From NCBI GenBank assembly GCA_014338405.1, contig JTDE01000703.1, forward strand, positions 44,145 through 108,144: a stretch of DNA of 64,000 nt, written 5' to 3'. Below, piece after piece: positions 62,667 to 64,000 of the stretch; position 1 is the first letter of the stretch; every line of letters starts with the position of its first letter. The stretch comes from Paragonimus skrjabini miyazakii. Taxonomy: Eukaryota; Platyhelminthes; Trematoda; Plagiorchiida; Troglotrematidae. The notes below the pieces were generated by a model. That model saw only the letters and a list, made by a program, of their open reading frames with translations, searched no databases and was not told where the DNA came from. The translations under genes and the position numbers were made by a program.

Positions 62667-62804
62667 TCGGAGATGATACCAATTATTCGGACCTTCCGTA
62701 CGGTCTACGAGTTCGCTGACCCGGAGAATTCGTTCACAAAAATTCGATTGCAGCTTGAGTGTCTAGAACTGGTTCAAAGAGCTAAAAATACCACCGTTAA
62801 GTAA
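62667..62804 (+). CDS. Candidate terminal (or internal) exon of a host gene, unrecognised
   Basis: A strong acceptor (CTTTTCTTTTCAG ending at 62666) is followed by 45 open codons and a TAA at 62802-62804. The product begins SEMIPIIRTF and continues with RTVYEFADPE and KIRLQLECLELVQRAK. It is charged and Leu-rich, with the spacing of an amphipathic helix in its second half, and is the most protein-like short frame in the window. A GTAAAC at 62801 could be a donor, which would make it an internal exon of 134 bases. No family is recognised and no upstream exon was found in the window. A 60-codon minus-strand frame (62763-62945) overlaps its end. Confidence 0.35.
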   Translation, partial: SEMIPIIRTFRTVYEFADPENSFTKIRLQLECLELVQRAKNTTVK

Positions 62805-63730
62805 ACTCGTCAAGCAGCTTATTTTCGGTCGTTTTAGACATTTTGGCCATGGAGTTTTGAGTTCACGGGCAACCCGTGTGTTGGGGACTCCACGACCGTT
62901 ACCGGCGGGAAAACACATGGTCGGTGTCACAAAGATGATAGACAACCCAAAAACCGCTTACCACCAGATCTAGCCACTAGTGAGCTTAAATATACCGGTC
63001 CTCAAATAAGCAATATACAGTCAGTCTGATCTCAACAAGAGTGGTGGGTCTGGCTTGATCTGTGTGATACCAATGGACTGAAACCCATCAGTGTCCCTCT
63101 AAACTTCTTTCTGATCAACCAGAACCAATTCAGCAAGTTTAATTGATTCACTACCGCCAGTAAAGCCTGAATACACACGTACATCCGTTTATTCTAGTCG
63201 TGATGGTATGAATAATCCATAGTTAGAGGACTGTCTTCTGATAAGTTCAAGCGTCAGAAATCAGCCAAAAAATGACCATAACAAGTTTTCCTGTCGTTAA
63301 GAAACTAACACCGTGGTAGACGTGAAATGGTCAGACTGTGACACTTGCATAGTATGCTGAAGCGCACCTGGCGACAGATTTTTTGATCTCGCCAATGGTT
63401 GCTTTAGGCGAGGACTAAGTTTTAAGTTATCGCACACTGATGACGTACCTGCATCCAAAAGTTGAGTTTTCCTCATTCTGAAATAAAATTTGTCAAGCAC
63501 AGGCCTTACGTCTCATCTTGTGGATTCCCAGTTTTCGAAAAGAAAAGGCTCACTTGGAAACGGGTTGAGGTGGGGTAATCGACCCTGAAAATGGTTCAAG
63601 CCAAATTTGGCATGCTCAGTAAATACAACGTTGAACAATGTTTTGATGCTTGACTGCGAAACGCGGTAAAACGATGAAGATTCTTAAGAACATCTTCCAT
63701 CAGAGGTTCGCTCTCATTAGAGGTTGTTTG
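62805..63730. other. Region with no recognised gene
   Basis: A 67-codon minus-strand frame (63297-63500) is unrecognised. No repeat of the SINE family until 63731. Confidence 0.4.
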
Positions 63731-63819
63731 TAGTACATATCCTTGCCACTGTCGGGACTAGAACTCCGGCCACGCTGTTCATGAGGCAACCGTGTTTACC
63801 ACTGCGTCATTGACCTCAC
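63731..63819 (-). repeat. SINE head, minus strand, left arm of an inverted pair
   Basis: On the minus strand: GTGAGGTCAATGACGCAGTG (A-box region), AAACACGGTTGCCTCATGAA, then CCGGAGTTCTAGTCCCGACA (B-box region) and GTGGCAAGGATATGTACTAC. This is the best-preserved tRNA-like head of the family here. Body and tail are absent. Confidence 0.65.
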
Positions 63820-63867
63820 TAAGCACGACCGAATTATCATATATGAACGCTCAACCACTTTCGCTTG

Positions 63868-63950
63868 TGGGTAATGCTCTTCGAAAGGGGCCGACTGGAA
63901 AGTCTATGGGAATGCGACAGCTGCGATTAATTGTGGGTGATGTTCAATCT
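63868..63950 (+). repeat. SINE tail, plus strand, right arm of an inverted pair
   Basis: The 47 bases at 63881-63927 are identical to 11518-11564, and the remaining 23 to TTCAATCT differ at only a few positions. The head and body are absent. The segment lies about 50 bases from the oppositely oriented head fragment. Confidence 0.7.
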
Positions 63951-64000
63951 AGACGAAAACCAAAACCCCCTACTATTCATCAGAAATTTAATTGTCAATG
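63951..64000. other. End of window
   Basis: Fifty bases with nothing recognised. Confidence 0.4.

Noticed and set aside
1..64000. CRISPR array, operon, phage or bacterial island
   Set aside because: No regularly spaced repeats, no ribosome-binding sites and no long adjacent coding frames; the content is eukaryotic transposon debris.

Overview
The window looks like AT-rich, gene-poor nuclear DNA of an animal. There is no prokaryotic organisation: no long adjacent open frames, no operons, no ribosome-binding sites. Apart from one 382-codon frame, open frames are mostly 60-130 codons, the length expected by chance. What can be recognised is transposable-element debris: two Penelope-like elements, a Ty3/Gypsy gag-protease fragment, a probable mariner scrap and at least a dozen copies of one tRNA-derived SINE. 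This mix would suit a flatworm, perhaps a trematode. That is an inference from element types; no host gene here identifies the species.

Layout. 1-9.5 kb: mostly unrecognised, with a decayed tRNA-like sequence near 5.9 kb. 9.5-13.1 kb: an unrecognised 94-codon frame and a cluster of five SINE copies, one flanked by a perfect 13-bp target-site duplication. 13-27 kb: sparse, with one SINE fragment at 21.8 kb and a GC-richer stretch at 22.9-23.3 kb carrying a tRNA-like motif and a possible small exon. 27.3-28.1 kb: a nearly full SINE, then a mariner-transposase remnant. 31-34 kb: a G-quadruplex motif and a purine-strand-biased stretch. 36.06-37.07 kb: 3' end of a Penelope-like element (+). 38.3-39.45 kb: the gag-protease frame (-), the best-preserved protein in the window. 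46.5-47.2 kb: a GC-rich island with an alternating purine/pyrimidine tract and a possible terminal exon. 50.11-51.62 kb: a broken Penelope-like element (-) with reverse-transcriptase catalytic motifs and a GIY-YIG endonuclease. 55 kb, 61.5-62.1 kb and 63.7-63.95 kb: oppositely oriented SINE pairs. 62.67-62.80 kb: the most coding-like candidate host exon.

How the parts relate. The SINE has internal RNA polymerase III boxes and no enzyme of its own. The flanking duplication and 5' truncation of the 11.5 kb copy fit mobilisation by a LINE-like reverse transcriptase, which is not seen in this window. Both Penelope copies carry stops, frameshifts or missing parts. The gag frame has lost the protease active-site region and all of pol. 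No complete multi-exon host gene can be assembled by reading; candidate exons are given with low confidence.
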